64,000 bases of DNA from Mesorhizobium zhangyense (GCF_011045115.1 NZ_JAAKZG010000005.1:124001-188000), one strand, 5' to 3'; shown: positions 37,212 to 48,128, counted from the stretch's first letter. Notes: generated from the sequence alone by a model not told the origin. Numbers and translations are program-made.

Positions 37212-39833
37212 ATGGCAACCGAACGATACAATCCGCGCGCATCCGAACCCAAGTGGCAAAAAGCCTGGGACGAAAAAAAGCTCTTCGAGACGAAGAACGA
37301 CGATCCGCGCCCGAAATATTATGTGCTCGAGATGTTCCCCTATCCGTCGGGACGCATCCATATCGGCCACACGCGCAACTATACGATGGGCGATGTGGTG
37401 GCCCGCTACAAGCGCGCCAAGGGTTTCAACGTACTGCACCCGATGGGCTGGGACGCCTTCGGCATGCCGGCGGAAAATGCCGCGATGCAGAACAAGGTCC
37501 ATCCCAAGGACTGGACCTATGAGAACATCGCGACGATGCGCGCGCAGCTCAAGGTCATGGGCCTGTCGATCGACTGGACGCGCGAATTCGCCACCTGCGA
37601 CGTCGATTATTATCACCGCCAGCAGATGCTGTTCCTCGATTTCGTCGCCAAGGGGCTGGTGACGCGCAAATCCTCCAAGGTCAACTGGGACCCGGAGGAC
37701 ATGACCGTGCTCGCCAACGAGCAGGTCATCGACGGGCGCGGCTGGCGCTCCGGCGCGCTGGTCGAACAGCGCGAGCTGACGCAGTGGTTCTTCAAGATCA
37801 CCGACTATGCGCAGGACCTGCTCGATTCGCTCGACGGGCTGACCGAATGGCCGGAAAAGGTCCGCACCATGCAGTCGAACTGGATCGGCCGGTCGGAAGG
37901 CCTGCTGATCCGCTGGCCGATCGCCGAGGGCACTTCACCCAACGGCGAGGGCGAGCTCGAAGTCTATACGACGCGGCCCGATACGATCTTCGGCGCCTCC
38001 TTCATGGCGATCGCCGCCGACCATCCGCTGGCCAAGAAAGCCGCCGAGACCAATCCCGAGCTCGCAGCCTTCGCCGACGAATGCCGGCGCATGGGCACGT
38101 CGGTGGCCGCTCTCGAGACCGCCGAGAAGAAGGGCTTCGATACGGGCATCCGCGTCGTGCATCCCTTTGACGACAACTGGACGCTGCCGGTCTACGTCGC
38201 CAATTTCGTGCTGATGGAATATGGCACGGGCGCGATCTTCGGCTGTCCGTCGGGCGACCAGCGCGACCTTGATTTCGCCAACAAATACGGCCTGCCGGTC
38301 ATTCCGGTGGTGATGCCGAAGGACGGCGATGCCGCGACCTTCCAGATCACCGAGGAGGCCTATACCGATGACGGCGTGATGATCAATTCGCGCTTCCTCG
38401 ACGGCATGACGCCCGACCAAGCATTCGGCGAGGTTGCCAAGCTGTTGGAAGCCAAGACCATCGGCAATCGCCCTATGGGCGAGCGCAAGGTGCAGTTCCG
38501 CCTGCGCGACTGGGGCATTTCGCGCCAGCGCTACTGGGGCTGCCCGATCCCGATGATCCATTGCGACGATTGCGGCGTGGTGCCGGTGCCGAAGGCCGAC
38601 CTGCCGGTGAAACTGCCCGACGACATCGATTTCGACAAGCCGGGCAATCCGCTCGACCGTCACCCGACCTGGCGGCATGTGAAATGCCCGCAGTGCGGCA
38701 AGGATGCGCGGCGCGAAACCGACACGATGGACACGTTTGTCGATTCGTCGTGGTATTTCGCGCGCTTCACCGCCCCCTGGGAGAACGAGCCGACCGACCC
38801 GAAGGCTGCCAACGAATGGCTGCCCGTGGACCAGTATATCGGCGGCATCGAGCATGCGATCCTGCATCTGCTCTATTCGCGCTTCTTCACCCGCGCCATG
38901 CGCGAGACCGGCCATGTCGATCTGGCTGAGCCGTTCAAGGGCCTGTTCACGCAGGGCATGGTCGTGCACGAGACCTACAAGACCGCCGACGGACGCTGGC
39001 TGACGCCGACCGAGGTCCGCATCGAGGGTAGCGATGCCGATCGTCGCGCGATCGTGATCGAGACCGGCGAAGTTGCCGAGATCGGTCCGCTCGAAAAGAT
39101 GTCGAAGTCGAAGAAGAACACGGTGAGCCCGGAAGAGATCACCGACGGCTACGGCGCCGATACGGCGCGCTGGTTCATGCTGTCGGATTCGCCGCCCGAG
39201 CGCGACGTGGAATGGACCGACGACGGGGCAGCCGGTGCGCACCGCTTCATCCAGCGCGTCTGGCGTCTGGTCTCGACGGCTGCCGAGCAGCTTGCCGGCG
39301 TGAAGCCTGCACCGTCGCAGGACGGCGAGGCGGGTACCGTGTCGAAGGCCGCCCATAAGGCGCTCAAGGCTGTTGGCGAGGACATCGAAAAGCTCGCCTT
39401 CAACCGCGCGATTGCCCGCATCTACGAACTCGCCAATGCCATGACCGGGCCGGTCGGCGAGATCGGCGAAGGCAAGGGGGACAAGGCGCTGAAAGCGGCG
39501 ACGCGCGAGGCGGCCGAGATCCTCGTGCAACTGATCGCGCCGATCATGCCGCATCTGGCCGAGGAATGCTGGGCAACGCTTGGCGGCGAGGGACTCGTTT
39601 CCGAGCGGCCATGGCCGGTGTTCGATCCGGCGCTCGTTGTCGACAACGAGATCGTCTATCCGGTGCAGGTCAACGGCAAGAAGCGCGGCGATTTGACAAT
39701 TGCCCGCGACGCAGATCAAGGTGCCGTCGAAAAGGCGGCGCTGGCGCTCGATTCCGTCCAGAAGGCGCTTGAAGGAAAGACCCCCCGCAAGGTAATCGTG
39801 GTGCCTCAGAGGATCGTCAATGTCGTTGCCTGA
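37212..39833 (+). CDS. leuS: Leucyl-tRNA synthetase
   Basis: An 873-residue class I synthetase charging tRNA-Leu. The HIGH motif is in [18 protein letters not shown] (50-53), a connective editing domain carries [15 protein letters not shown], and K629-M-S-K-S633 closes the ATP site. Length is that of the bacterial LeuS family. The ATG at 37212 starts [15 protein letters not shown], the conserved N-terminus; the frame is open further upstream but that part is not LeuS-like. Its end overlaps lptE by 14 bp, so the two are coupled. Confidence 0.97.
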   Translation: MATERYNPRASEPKWQKAWDEKKLFETKNDDPRPKYYVLEMFPYPSGRIHIGHTRNYTMGDVVARYKRAKGFNVLHPMGWDAFGMPAENAAMQNKVHPKDWTYENIATMRAQLKVMGLSIDWTREFATCDVDYYHRQQMLFLDFVAKGLVTRKSSKVNWDPEDMTVLANEQVIDGRGWRSGALVEQRELTQWFFKITDYAQDLLDSLDGLTEWPEKVRTMQSNWIGRSEGLLIRWPIAEGTSPNGEGELEVYTTRPDTIFGASFMAIAADHPLAKKAAETNPELAAFADECRRMGTSVAALETAEKKGFDTGIRVVHPFDDNWTLPVYVANFVLMEYGTGAIFGCPSGDQRDLDFANKYGLPVIPVVMPKDGDAATFQITEEAYTDDGVMINSRFLDGMTPDQAFGEVAKLLEAKTIGNRPMGERKVQFRLRDWGISRQRYWGCPIPMIHCDDCGVVPVPKADLPVKLPDDIDFDKPGNPLDRHPTWRHVKCPQCGKDARRETDTMDTFVDSSWYFARFTAPWENEPTDPKAANEWLPVDQYIGGIEHAILHLLYSRFFTRAMRETGHVDLAEPFKGLFTQGMVVHETYKTADGRWLTPTEVRIEGSDADRRAIVIETGEVAEIGPLEKMSKSKKNTVSPEEITDGYGADTARWFMLSDSPPERDVEWTDDGAAGAHRFIQRVWRLVSTAAEQLAGVKPAPSQDGEAGTVSKAAHKALKAVGEDIEKLAFNRAIARIYELANAMTGPVGEIGEGKGDKALKAATREAAEILVQLIAPIMPHLAEECWATLGGEGLVSERPWPVFDPALVVDNEIVYPVQVNGKKRGDLTIARDADQGAVEKAALALDSVQKALEGKTPRKVIVVPQRIVNVVA

Positions 39834-40386
39834 TCAGTCGCGGAAATTCCCGGTTTCCTTCTCGCGCGGCATGGCCGTGGCGGCACTCGTCGCGTCGGCG
39901 GTCATGGTCTCGGCCTGCACCGTGCGGCCGCTGTATTCCACTGCGCCTACTGCGTCCGGCGCGCCGGCAGGAGCGGCGACGGGGCTGAATTCAATCAAGA
40001 TATTGCCGGTGGAAACGCGTTACGGGCAGGAAATCCGCAACCAGCTGATATTCGGTTTGAATGGCGGGGCCGGCCAGCCGGCAAACCCGATATACACGCT
40101 TCAGCTGAACGCAGTCGCGCAGAAGACTTCAGCGGTGCTCGTACAGCGCACCACCGAGGACGAGCCGACGGCGGGTACGATGATGCTGACGTCGGTCTAT
40201 GTGCTGAGAGAGATTAAGACCGGGAATATCGTCGGGAAAGGGAAGCGTACCATATCGTCTTCCTATGACATTCCGAGACAGGGATTTGCGCAGTACCGGG
40301 CCGAGCTCGATGCACAGAACCGGGCGGCTCGCGAACTGGCCGAACTTCTGCGGCTCGCGATCGCACAGGATCTGTCGAAGCTCTGA
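39820..40386 (+). CDS. lptE: LPS-assembly lipoprotein LptE
   Basis: A 188-residue outer-membrane lipoprotein that plugs LptD during lipopolysaccharide insertion. A signal peptide with a lipobox ends at C33 (VMVSAC), and the mature protein shows the alternating strand-turn pattern of LptE ([29 protein letters not shown]) with a C-terminal helix. It overlaps leuS by 14 bp, an arrangement common in alphaproteobacteria. The holA gene usually found next is missing here; an ATPase gene follows instead. Confidence 0.88.
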   Translation: MSLPDQSRKFPVSFSRGMAVAALVASAVMVSACTVRPLYSTAPTASGAPAGAATGLNSIKILPVETRYGQEIRNQLIFGLNGGAGQPANPIYTLQLNAVAQKTSAVLVQRTTEDEPTAGTMMLTSVYVLREIKTGNIVGKGKRTISSSYDIPRQGFAQYRAELDAQNRAARELAELLRLAIAQDLSKL

Positions 40387-40436
40387 TTCCGGCTCGCGCT
40401 TTCTTGCAGGCGGGAATCGCCGTGGTGTCGTGAAAT

Positions 40437-41573
40437 ATGCGCCTGACGTCGCTTTCAGCTGCTGGTTACCGATCGCTGATGTCGATCCGGCTCGATGTCG
40501 GACAGGTCGGGCTGTTCGTCGGCGAAAACGGCGTCGGCAAGTCGAACCTCTACCGCGCGCTTCAACTCATCAAGGCTTCGGCCGAAGGCACGCTCGCCAC
40601 TGAAATCGCGCGCGAAGGCGGCATGCAGTCGGCACTGTGGTCAGGCAGGCGCCGGGCCGGGCAGCCGGTGCGTGTCATCCTTCGCGCCGATTTCGAAGAC
40701 GATGATACGGCGGTGAAATCGTCCTATCAGGTCGAGATCGGACTGCCGCCGCCTGCTTCGGCGGGTTTTGGTTTCGAGCCGCATATCAAGGAAGAGACGC
40801 TGTCCGTCGAACCCGGCCGCCGGCCGGTGGAGATGATGACGCGCAAGGGTCCGGCAGTCTTTGCCCGCGACGGCGACGGGCGGCGCCTCGAACATCCGGT
40901 GAAGATGCTCAACTCGGAAACGGCGCTTTCGTCGCTCGGCAATTCCGGGCGCTATCCCGAAATCGGCGACCTGCGCGCGGCGGTGCTGGGCTGGCGGTTC
41001 TATCACGGCTTTCGGACTGACCGCGATTCGCCGGTTCGCAAGCCGGCCCTGGCGGTTACCTCGCCATTGCTTGACGAGGATGGCGCCAATCTCGCCGCCG
41101 TGTTCGCCACGCTGAAGCATATCCGGCAGGACACAGTCGATCTCGACCGGTGCATCGCCGAGGCGTTGGGCGGGGCGGAGTTGGATATTCCGGTGCCGAA
41201 GGAGACCGCTTCATTCGGCCTCGTCACGCCGGAATTCCCGAAGCGCGTGTTCAGGCCGGAAGAGCTTTCCGACGGGCAGCTGCGATTCGTCGCCTTGGCT
41301 GGAGCACTTCTATCGTATCGCCTGCCGCGGCTGATCGCGCTCAATGAACCGGAAACAAGCTTGCATCCGCAGATGCTGCCGGCGCTTGCCGACATGATCG
41401 CGCGGGCGGCCGAGCGGACGCAGGTCTGGGTGGTGACCCATTCGCGCGCGCTGGCGGAGATGATAGGGGAGCGCACCGGCGCCAGGGCCTTGACGGTCGT
41501 ACGTCTGAACGGCGCGACGATGATCGAAGGCATGCGGCCGACGGGCCTGATGCCCGCCGGCGATTTCGACTAG
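40437..41573 (+). CDS. AAA family (SMC/RecF-like) ATPase
   Basis: A 378-residue ABC-type ATPase of the COG4637-like predicted ATPase group. It opens with LTSLSAAGYRSL and the Walker A VGENGVGKSNLYRALQ, has the signature ELSDGQLRFVALAGALLS and the Walker B RLIALNEPETSLHPQ, followed by a His-containing switch VVTHSRALAE. No nuclease (TOPRIM) domain is fused, unlike OLD proteins. The gene follows lptE by about 50 bp on the same strand and may be co-transcribed. Its role is unknown; related ATPases occur in repair or toxin/defence contexts, but no partner gene is adjacent. Confidence 0.8.
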   Translation: MRLTSLSAAGYRSLMSIRLDVGQVGLFVGENGVGKSNLYRALQLIKASAEGTLATEIAREGGMQSALWSGRRRAGQPVRVILRADFEDDDTAVKSSYQVEIGLPPPASAGFGFEPHIKEETLSVEPGRRPVEMMTRKGPAVFARDGDGRRLEHPVKMLNSETALSSLGNSGRYPEIGDLRAAVLGWRFYHGFRTDRDSPVRKPALAVTSPLLDEDGANLAAVFATLKHIRQDTVDLDRCIAEALGGAELDIPVPKETASFGLVTPEFPKRVFRPEELSDGQLRFVALAGALLSYRLPRLIALNEPETSLHPQMLPALADMIARAAERTQVWVVTHSRALAEMIGERTGARALTVVRLNGATMIEGMRPTGLMPAGDFD

Positions 41574-41583
41574 ATTCCAAATG

Positions 41584-41627
41584 TTACAGCGTCCTTTGCG
41601 CGTCCAATTGGACGCGCGGCGCTGTAA
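41584..41627. terminator. Nested palindromic hairpin between converging genes
   Basis: A perfect 20-bp palindrome with GCGCGTCC/GGACGCGC arms around AATT (41598-41617) is enclosed by an outer TTACAGCG (41584-41591) and CGCTGTAA (41620-41627). It separates the ATPase gene and the opposite-strand fsa gene, so it may terminate both. I recall similar hairpins between many Mesorhizobium genes. Confidence 0.65.
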
Positions 41628-41631
41628 GCGA

Positions 41632-42288
41632 TTAGCCGATCTTCTGGCCGGTCTTGGCCCAGTCGGCCAGGAATTGCTCGAGGCCCTTGTCGGTCAGCGG
41701 ATGCTTGACCAGCGCCTTCAGCGTTGCCGGCGGAACGGTGGCGACATCGGAGCCGATGAGGGCGGCGCGCTTGACATGATCGACGGTGCGGATCGAGGCG
41801 GCGAGGATTTCGGTGTCGAAATCGTAGTTGTCGTAGATCTGCCGGATCTCGGCGATCAGCTCCATGCCGTCGAAGCCCATGTCGTCGAGGCGGCCGATGA
41901 AGGGTGAGATGAAGCTGGCGCCGGCCTTGGCGGCAAGCAGTGCCTGGGTGGCCGAGAAGCACAGCGTGACATTGACCTGGCGGCCGAGGTCGGTGCGGAT
42001 CGACTTGCAGGCCTTGAGGCCGTCAAGCGTCAGCGGCACCTTGATGCAGACATTGTCGGCGATCTTGGCGAGGACCTTGGCTTCCTTCATCATCTCGGAG
42101 TATTCGGTAGCCGTCACTTCCGCCGAGACCGGGCCGTCGACGATGTCGCAGATTTCCTTGGTGACTTCAGCGATGTTGCGGCCGGACTTGAGGATCAGCG
42201 ACGGGTTTGTGGTGACGCCATCGAGAAGGCCGAGATCATTGAGTTCGCGGATTTCCTTCACGTCGGCTGTATCGACGAAGAATTTCAT
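41632..42288 (-). CDS. fsa: Transaldolase / fructose-6-phosphate aldolase family protein
   Basis: A 218-residue class I aldolase of the small transaldolase subgroup (FSA/TalC). It starts [20 protein letters not shown] behind a CAAGGAGACACC ribosome-binding site. The Schiff-base lysine is K83 in VCIKVPLT, and [13 protein letters not shown] plus [21 protein letters not shown] form the phosphate and sugar sites. The family contains both transaldolases and F6P aldolases and I cannot separate the two by eye. It sits opposite the priA gene, about 94 bp away. Confidence 0.88.
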   Translation of the reverse strand: MKFFVDTADVKEIRELNDLGLLDGVTTNPSLILKSGRNIAEVTKEICDIVDGPVSAEVTATEYSEMMKEAKVLAKIADNVCIKVPLTLDGLKACKSIRTDLGRQVNVTLCFSATQALLAAKAGASFISPFIGRLDDMGFDGMELIAEIRQIYDNYDFDTEILAASIRTVDHVKRAALIGSDVATVPPATLKALVKHPLTDKGLEQFLADWAKTGQKIG

Positions 42289-42381
42289 GGGGTGTCTCCT
42301 TGGCAAAAATGTCAGCGTCTCGGGAGGCGCGTCGTTGATCGGCCTTTGCTCTAACGCAAAGTCCGGGCAAGGTCACGCGCC

Positions 42382-44565
42382 ATGAAGCACGATTCGTTCG
42401 AAACCAAGGCGGTGCCGGTTCTAGTGCCGATGCCGGCCGAGCGGCCCTACACCTATGCCGTGCCGGCTGGCATGAGCGTGGTGCCGGGCTCGATCGTGCG
42501 CGTGCCGCTGGGGCCGCGCGAAGTGGCCGGCATCGTTTGGGACGGTCCGGGCGAAGCGGTCGACGCCAGGAAGCTGCGCGCGATCTCGCATGTGTTCGAT
42601 TGTCCGCCGGTGGATCAGGCAATGCGCCGCTTCGTCGACTGGATCGCGTCCTATACGTTGTCGCCGCCCGGCATGGTGGCGCGCATGATCCTGCGTGCGC
42701 CGGAAGCCTTCGATCCGGAACCCTGGGTGGAGGGCCTGCAACGCGCGGCCAACGATCCCGACCGGATGACAGCTGCACGCGCCCGGGTGCTGGAGATGGC
42801 GTCCGACGGCATGGCCTGGACGCGCTCGGGACTGGCGCATGCGGCTGGCGTGTCGTCCACCGTCATAGATGGGCTGAAGGCGCAAGGCGTATTCGAAACA
42901 GTGATGATCCCGCCGCGCCCGGTGGTGGCCGCGCCCGACCCGACCTACGGGAAAGCCGAATTGATCGGCGACCAGGACATTGCCGCCAAGGAATTGCGCG
43001 GCAAGGGCGAGGCCGGCGGGTTCAGCGTGACGCTGCTCGACGGCGTGACCGGCTCGGGCAAGACGGAAGTCTATTTCGAGGCAGTCGCAGCCGCACTCGA
43101 AAAGGGCAAGCAGGTGTTGATTCTGCTGCCGGAAATCGCGCTGACGCAGGCATTTCTCGAGCGCTTTCAGGACAGGTTCGGCGCCAAGCCGGCCGAATGG
43201 CATTCCGATCTTGCGCCGAAGAAACGCGAACGCGTCTGGCGGCAGCTGGCCGAAGGCGGCGTCCGGGTGGTTGCCGGCGCCCGCTCGGCGCTGTTCCTGC
43301 CGTTCAAGGAACTCGGTCTGATCGTCGTCGATGAAGAACACGACCCGGCCTACAAGCAGGAGGACCGCGTTTTCTATAATGCCCGCGACATGGCTGTGGT
43401 GCGTGGCCATATCGGCGGCTTCCCGGTGGTGCTGGCTTCCGCCACGCCGTCGGTCGAGAGCCGGGTCAATGCGAGCCAGGGCCGCTATGGCCGTGCCGTG
43501 CTGTCGGCGCGTTTTGCCGAGGCGGCACTACCGGACATCAAGTCCATCGACTTGCGCCGCGCCCCGCCGGCGCGTGGCGGTTTCCTGTCGCCGGTGCTTG
43601 TCGACCACATGCGTCGCACGCTGGAGAGAGAGGAGCAATCGCTGCTATTCCTCAACCGGCGCGGCTATGCGCCGCTGACGTTGTGCCGGGTCTGCGGCCA
43701 TCGCTTCCAGTGTCCGTCCTGCTCGGCTTGGCTGGTGGAGCACCGCTTTCGCGGTCAACTCGTCTGCCATCATTGCGGCCACAATGAAAAGCGCCCTGAG
43801 GCTTGCCCGGAATGCGGAACGCTCGACCATCTCGTCGCCTGCGGGCCGGGCGTGGAGCGCATCGCCGAGGAGGTCGTCGGGCATTTCCCGGACGCGAGAA
43901 CGATCGTGCTGTCCTCGGACATGATGGGCGGGGTCAAGCGGCTGAGGCTGGAGCTTGAGGCCATCGCCAAGGGCGAGGCCGATATCGTCATCGGCACGCA
44001 ATTGGTGGCCAAGGGGCACAATTTTCCAAACATGACGCTGGTCGGCGTCATCGATGCCGATCTCGGCCTCGCCAATGGCGATCCGCGTGCAGCCGAGCGA
44101 ACGTTCCAGTTGCTATCCCAGGTGACGGGGCGAGCGGGGCGCACCGGCAAGAAGAGCCTCGGCCTGCTCCAGACCTACCAGCCGGAGCATCCGGTGATGC
44201 GGGCGATCGTCTCGGGCGATGCCGAGGCGTTTTACGAGCGCGAGATTCTGGAGCGCGAAAAATCTGCGCTGCCGCCTTTCGGGCGTCTGGCCGGCATCAT
44301 CGTCAGTGCCGACAATCGACCGGACGCCGAAAGCCACGCGCGGCTTCTGCGCCGCGCCGCACCGCCGGCGCGCGATATCCATGTGCTGGGGCCGGCCGAG
44401 GCGCCGCTGGCAATGGTCGCCGGCCGGCACCGCTTCCGGCTGCTGGTGCAGGGCGACCGTCCTGCCGACATGCAAGGCTATCTGCGCGCCATGCTCGCCA
44501 ACGGACCGAAGATACGCGGCTCAGTGCGGGTGCAGGTCGACATCGATCCGCAGAGCTTTTTGTGA
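42382..44565 (+). CDS. priA: Primosomal replication restart helicase PriA
   Basis: A 727-residue 3'-to-5' helicase that reloads the replisome at stalled forks. Residues 1-105 form the DNA-binding domain. The helicase core has Walker A GVTGSGKTE, the DEEH motif (VVDEEHDPAYKQED), and motif GTQLVAKGHNFPNMTLVGVI. Between the two helicase lobes lies the zinc-binding region with the paired cysteines CRVCGHRFQCPSC and CHHCGHNEKRPEACPECG. The ATG opens MKHDSFETKAVPV. The racemase gene follows 31 bp downstream. Confidence 0.96.
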   Translation: MKHDSFETKAVPVLVPMPAERPYTYAVPAGMSVVPGSIVRVPLGPREVAGIVWDGPGEAVDARKLRAISHVFDCPPVDQAMRRFVDWIASYTLSPPGMVARMILRAPEAFDPEPWVEGLQRAANDPDRMTAARARVLEMASDGMAWTRSGLAHAAGVSSTVIDGLKAQGVFETVMIPPRPVVAAPDPTYGKAELIGDQDIAAKELRGKGEAGGFSVTLLDGVTGSGKTEVYFEAVAAALEKGKQVLILLPEIALTQAFLERFQDRFGAKPAEWHSDLAPKKRERVWRQLAEGGVRVVAGARSALFLPFKELGLIVVDEEHDPAYKQEDRVFYNARDMAVVRGHIGGFPVVLASATPSVESRVNASQGRYGRAVLSARFAEAALPDIKSIDLRRAPPARGGFLSPVLVDHMRRTLEREEQSLLFLNRRGYAPLTLCRVCGHRFQCPSCSAWLVEHRFRGQLVCHHCGHNEKRPEACPECGTLDHLVACGPGVERIAEEVVGHFPDARTIVLSSDMMGGVKRLRLELEAIAKGEADIVIGTQLVAKGHNFPNMTLVGVIDADLGLANGDPRAAERTFQLLSQVTGRAGRTGKKSLGLLQTYQPEHPVMRAIVSGDAEAFYEREILEREKSALPPFGRLAGIIVSADNRPDAESHARLLRRAAPPARDIHVLGPAEAPLAMVAGRHRFRLLVQGDRPADMQGYLRAMLANGPKIRGSVRVQVDIDPQSFL

Positions 44566-44596
44566 GGTTTCGCAAAATGGGCAAGGATGACCAATC

Positions 44597-45292
44597 ATGA
44601 AAACCCTCGGCCTTATCGGCGGCATGAGTTGGGAGAGCACGGCGATCTATTACCGTCATCTCAACGAGATCGTGCGCGAGCGGCTGGGAGGATTGCATTC
44701 GGCAAAGCTGCTGCTGTGGTCGTTCGATTTCGCCGAGATCGCCGAGCGCCAGCATGCCGGCGACTGGCGCGCGGCAGCGGCACTGATGATCGATGCGGCT
44801 CGCAAGCTGGAGGCGGCGGGTGCCGAGGGACTGGTGATCTGCACGAACACCATGCACAAGCTGGCCGAGGACGTTCAGGCAGCCGTTTCGATCCCGTTGA
44901 TCCACATCGCCGACGCGACCGCTGCGGCCGTCAAGCGGGCAGGGTGCGTGCGGCCGGCGCTTCTGGCGACGCGCTTCACCATGGAAGAGGATTTCTACAA
45001 GGGCAGGCTGACCGAGAGATTCGGGCTCTCGCCGGCGGTGCCAAATGCGGCGGGGCGCGATATGGTCCACCATGTCATCTATGACGAACTCTGCCGCGGC
45101 ATCGTCACCGAAGCTTCGAAAGCCGCTTACATCGCCGAGGTCGAGCGGATGCGGGGTGATGACGGTATCGATAGCGTGATCATGGGCTGCACGGAAATAA
45201 CGATGCTCATTGGCGCGGAAGATTTCGATATACCGGTGTTCGATACGACACGCATCCATGCCGAGACGGCTGTCGAGTTCGCTCTCAGTTGA
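44597..45292 (+). CDS. Aspartate/glutamate racemase family protein
   Basis: A 231-residue cofactor-independent amino-acid racemase. It begins TLGLIGGMSWESTAIYYRHL, the family's GGMSWE-type motif, and the two acid/base positions are the Cys/Thr of ICTNTMHK and the cysteine of SVIMGCTEITML. The threonine in the first site resembles the YgeA subgroup, which racemises aspartate or homoserine rather than the Cys/Cys enzymes. It lies 31 bp after priA on the same strand. The substrate is uncertain. Confidence 0.88.
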   Translation: MKTLGLIGGMSWESTAIYYRHLNEIVRERLGGLHSAKLLLWSFDFAEIAERQHAGDWRAAAALMIDAARKLEAAGAEGLVICTNTMHKLAEDVQAAVSIPLIHIADATAAAVKRAGCVRPALLATRFTMEEDFYKGRLTERFGLSPAVPNAAGRDMVHHVIYDELCRGIVTEASKAAYIAEVERMRGDDGIDSVIMGCTEITMLIGAEDFDIPVFDTTRIHAETAVEFALS

Positions 45293-45389
45293 GGTTTAAC
45301 CGGGAAATTTGACGCCGCCATCTGGCGCCGCTGCCATCGCACGCTAGAATGCGCGCGGTTTTAAACCAGATATTTTTCGAGGGGACATC

Positions 45390-45785
45390 ATGGAATTCGC
45401 GTTTCCCTGGCCGGTCACGCAGGGTGAATGGCTGGCGTGGTCTTCAGCCGTTGTAACGGTGCTGTTTGGCCTGCTGCTGCTTTTCGGGCCAAGGCTGTCG
45501 CTACGCATCCTGCGCCTGCAGACCGTCGAGCACCATCCCGAGGCGGTTTCGGAGGCGCGGGCGACGATGTCCGGCTTCTATCTCGGCGTTGGCCTGTGCT
45601 GCATTCTGCTTGCCCAGCCGCTGCTTTACATGGCGCTCGGGTTCTCCTGGCTGTTCACTGTTTTCGGGCGTATCGTCTCGATGCTGTCGGATCAGGGAAA
45701 CAGGCTTTACAACTGGGTCTGGCTGATCGTGGCACTCGTTCTGGCTGCATTGCCGCTGGCCTTCGCCTTCGGCTTCGTGCCCTGA
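45390..45785 (+). CDS. Small integral membrane protein
   Basis: A 131-residue protein with about four predicted transmembrane helices: AWSSAVVTVLFGLLLLFG, GFYLGVGLCCILLAQPLLYM, FSWLFTVFGRIVSML, and VWLIVALVLAALPLAFAFG. A GAGGGGACATC ribosome-binding site precedes the ATG. The architecture is like DUF4345-type membrane proteins, which I cannot confirm. No function can be assigned. The atp operon promoter region follows. Confidence 0.65.
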   Translation: MEFAFPWPVTQGEWLAWSSAVVTVLFGLLLLFGPRLSLRILRLQTVEHHPEAVSEARATMSGFYLGVGLCCILLAQPLLYMALGFSWLFTVFGRIVSMLSDQGNRLYNWVWLIVALVLAALPLAFAFGFVP

Positions 45786-45855
45786 TTGGGGCCTGTTGGC
45801 GCCTATCTGCGCGCAGCATGCGACAAATCTGCCTAAAAGCCGCTTCGCCAACGTG

Positions 45856-45884
45856 TTGCGACTCTGAAAAGCGTGTGCTAGACG
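45856..45884 (+). promoter_or_regulatory. Candidate atp operon promoter
   Basis: TTGCGA and TAGACG are spaced by exactly 17 bp about 140 bp before atpH, in the 237-bp gap after the membrane-protein gene. This is a sigma-70-type pattern match only. The gap contains no other feature I can support. Confidence 0.4.
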
Positions 45885-46022
45885 GCAATCGACTTTCGAT
45901 CGGGGGATGCGACAGCCGCTTCCGCCAGATCGATAAAACGCAGCAAGGTCAAAGATTTAGCCAGAGTTCCAGACTCCAGCCTAAGAATCTTCCGGCCTGT
46001 CAGACAAGAGAAAAGACGGACC

Positions 46023-46583
46023 GTGGCAAAGTCTAGCTCGCCAATCTCCGCAGTTGCCGAACGCTATGCGGGTTCGCTGTACGAACTGGCAGCGCAGTCG
46101 AAGCAGATTTCCAAGGTCGAAGGCGACCTCGGTCGCTTCGAAGCATTGCTCGCCGGCAGCGACGATCTCAACCGTATGATCAAGAGCCCGGTGTTCTCGG
46201 CCGATGAGCAGTTCAAGGCCATCACCGCCATCGCCGACAAGGCGAAGATCACCGGACTGGTCGGTAACTTCCTGCGCGTCGTCGCGCAGAACCGCCGTCT
46301 CTTCGCGGTGCCCGGCATGATCAAGGCGTTCCGCGAGATCGCTGCCGAGGCGCGTGGCGAGGTTGCTGCCGAAGTCACTTCGGCACATGACCTGTCTGCC
46401 GCCCAGAAAACCGAACTGAAGGCTGCGCTGAAAAGTGTTGCCGGCAAGGACGTGTCCATCACGGTCACCGTCGATCCGTCGCTTCTCGGCGGACTGGTGG
46501 TCAAGATGGGCTCGCGCCAGATCGACACGTCGCTCAAAACCAAACTCAATTCGCTCAAGCTTGCACTGAAAGAGGTCGGCTGA
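46023..46583 (+). CDS. atpH: ATP synthase F1 subunit delta
   Basis: A 186-residue peripheral-stalk subunit (OSCP homologue) that links F1 to the membrane stator. It starts at GTG, giving [20 protein letters not shown], which matches rhizobial AtpH; the helical N-terminal domain binds alpha subunits, and the C-terminal [20 protein letters not shown] is the OSCP signature. Its stop overlaps the atpA ATG (TGATG). It is the first gene of atpH-A-G-D-C; the Fo genes are elsewhere, as usual in alphaproteobacteria. Confidence 0.95.
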   Translation: MAKSSSPISAVAERYAGSLYELAAQSKQISKVEGDLGRFEALLAGSDDLNRMIKSPVFSADEQFKAITAIADKAKITGLVGNFLRVVAQNRRLFAVPGMIKAFREIAAEARGEVAAEVTSAHDLSAAQKTELKAALKSVAGKDVSITVTVDPSLLGGLVVKMGSRQIDTSLKTKLNSLKLALKEVG

Positions 46584-48112
46584 TGGACATCCGCGCCGCG
46601 GAAATTTCCGCAATTCTCAAAGACCAGATCAAGAATTTCGGCAAGGAGGCTGAAGTCTCCGAAGTCGGTCAGGTGCTTTCCGTCGGTGACGGTATCGCCC
46701 GCGTCTACGGTCTCGACAACGTCCAGGCGGGCGAAATGGTCGAGTTCCCCGGCGGCATCCGCGGCATGGCGCTGAACCTCGAAAGCGACAATGTCGGCGT
46801 CGTTATTTTCGGCAACGACCGTGACATCAAGGAAGGCGACACCGTCAAGCGCACCGGCGCCATCGTCGACGTGCCCGTTGGTCCCGGCCTGCTTGGCCGC
46901 GTCGTCGACGCGCTCGGCAACCCGATCGACGGCAAGGGCCCGATCAAGGCAGCAGAGCGTCGCCGCGTCGACGTCAAGGCGCCCGGCATCATCCCCCGCA
47001 AGTCGGTGCATGAGCCGATGTCTACCGGCCTCAAGGCCATCGACGCACTCATCCCGGTCGGTCGCGGCCAGCGCGAGCTGGTCATCGGCGATCGCCAGAC
47101 CGGCAAGACCGCCATCATTCTCGACACCATCCTCAACCAGAAGGCCATCCACGACAGCGGTCCGGAAGCGGAAAAGCTGTTCTGCGTCTATGTCGCCGTC
47201 GGCCAGAAGCGCTCGACCGTCGCGCAGTTCGTGAAGGTTCTGGAAGAGCGCGGCGCGCTCGACTACTCGATCATCATCGCCGCCACCGCTTCCGATCCGG
47301 CGCCGATGCAGTTCCTGGCACCGTTTGCCGGTTGCGCCATGGGCGAATATTTCCGCGACAACGGCATGCACGCGCTGATCTCTTATGACGATCTGTCCAA
47401 GCAGGCCGTGGCTTACCGCCAGATGTCGCTGCTGTTGCGCCGCCCGCCGGGCCGCGAAGCTTATCCGGGCGACGTCTTCTACCTGCACTCGCGCCTGCTC
47501 GAGCGCGCTGCAAAGCTCAACGACGAAAACGGCAATGGCTCGCTGACGGCTCTGCCGGTCATCGAAACGCAGGCCAACGACGTTTCGGCCTACATCCCGA
47601 CCAACGTGATCTCGATCACCGACGGCCAGATCTTCCTTGAAACCAACCTGTTCTTCCAGGGCATCCGTCCTGCCGTGAACGTCGGTCTCTCGGTGTCGCG
47701 CGTCGGTTCGTCGGCCCAGATCAAGGCGATGAAGCAGGTCGCCGGCTCGATCAAGGGCGAGCTCGCGCAGTACCGCGAAATGGCTGCCTTCGCGCAGTTC
47801 GGCTCCGACCTCGACGCCGCCACGCAGCGCCTGCTCAACCGCGGTGCACGCCTGACCGAACTCCTGAAGCAGCCGCAGTTCTCGCCGCTGAAGACGGAAG
47901 AGCAGGTCGCGGTGATCTATGCTGGCGTCAACGGCTATCTCGACAAGCTCGCCCTCAACCAGGTCGGCAAGTTCGAGCAGGGGCTGCTTGCGCATATGCG
48001 TGCCGACGGCAAGGACGTTCTCGACGCGATCCGCAAGGAGAAGGCGCTGAGCGACGACGTTCGTGGCAAGCTCAAGGCCCATATCGACGCTTTCGCGAAA
48101 AACTTCGCCTGA
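46583..48112 (+). CDS. atpA: ATP synthase F1 subunit alpha
   Basis: A 509-residue regulatory nucleotide-binding subunit of the F1 hexamer. The P-loop G169-D-R-Q-T-G-K-T176 is present, followed by the homohexamer DELSD-equivalent region and the conserved [20 protein letters not shown] entry. The C-terminal helical domain ([13 protein letters not shown]) contacts the rotor and peripheral stalk. Length and motifs are typical. It overlaps atpH and is followed by atpG after 16 bp. Confidence 0.98.
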   Translation: MDIRAAEISAILKDQIKNFGKEAEVSEVGQVLSVGDGIARVYGLDNVQAGEMVEFPGGIRGMALNLESDNVGVVIFGNDRDIKEGDTVKRTGAIVDVPVGPGLLGRVVDALGNPIDGKGPIKAAERRRVDVKAPGIIPRKSVHEPMSTGLKAIDALIPVGRGQRELVIGDRQTGKTAIILDTILNQKAIHDSGPEAEKLFCVYVAVGQKRSTVAQFVKVLEERGALDYSIIIAATASDPAPMQFLAPFAGCAMGEYFRDNGMHALISYDDLSKQAVAYRQMSLLLRRPPGREAYPGDVFYLHSRLLERAAKLNDENGNGSLTALPVIETQANDVSAYIPTNVISITDGQIFLETNLFFQGIRPAVNVGLSVSRVGSSAQIKAMKQVAGSIKGELAQYREMAAFAQFGSDLDAATQRLLNRGARLTELLKQPQFSPLKTEEQVAVIYAGVNGYLDKLALNQVGKFEQGLLAHMRADGKDVLDAIRKEKALSDDVRGKLKAHIDAFAKNFA

Positions 48113-48128
48113 CACTGACGGGTAAGGC

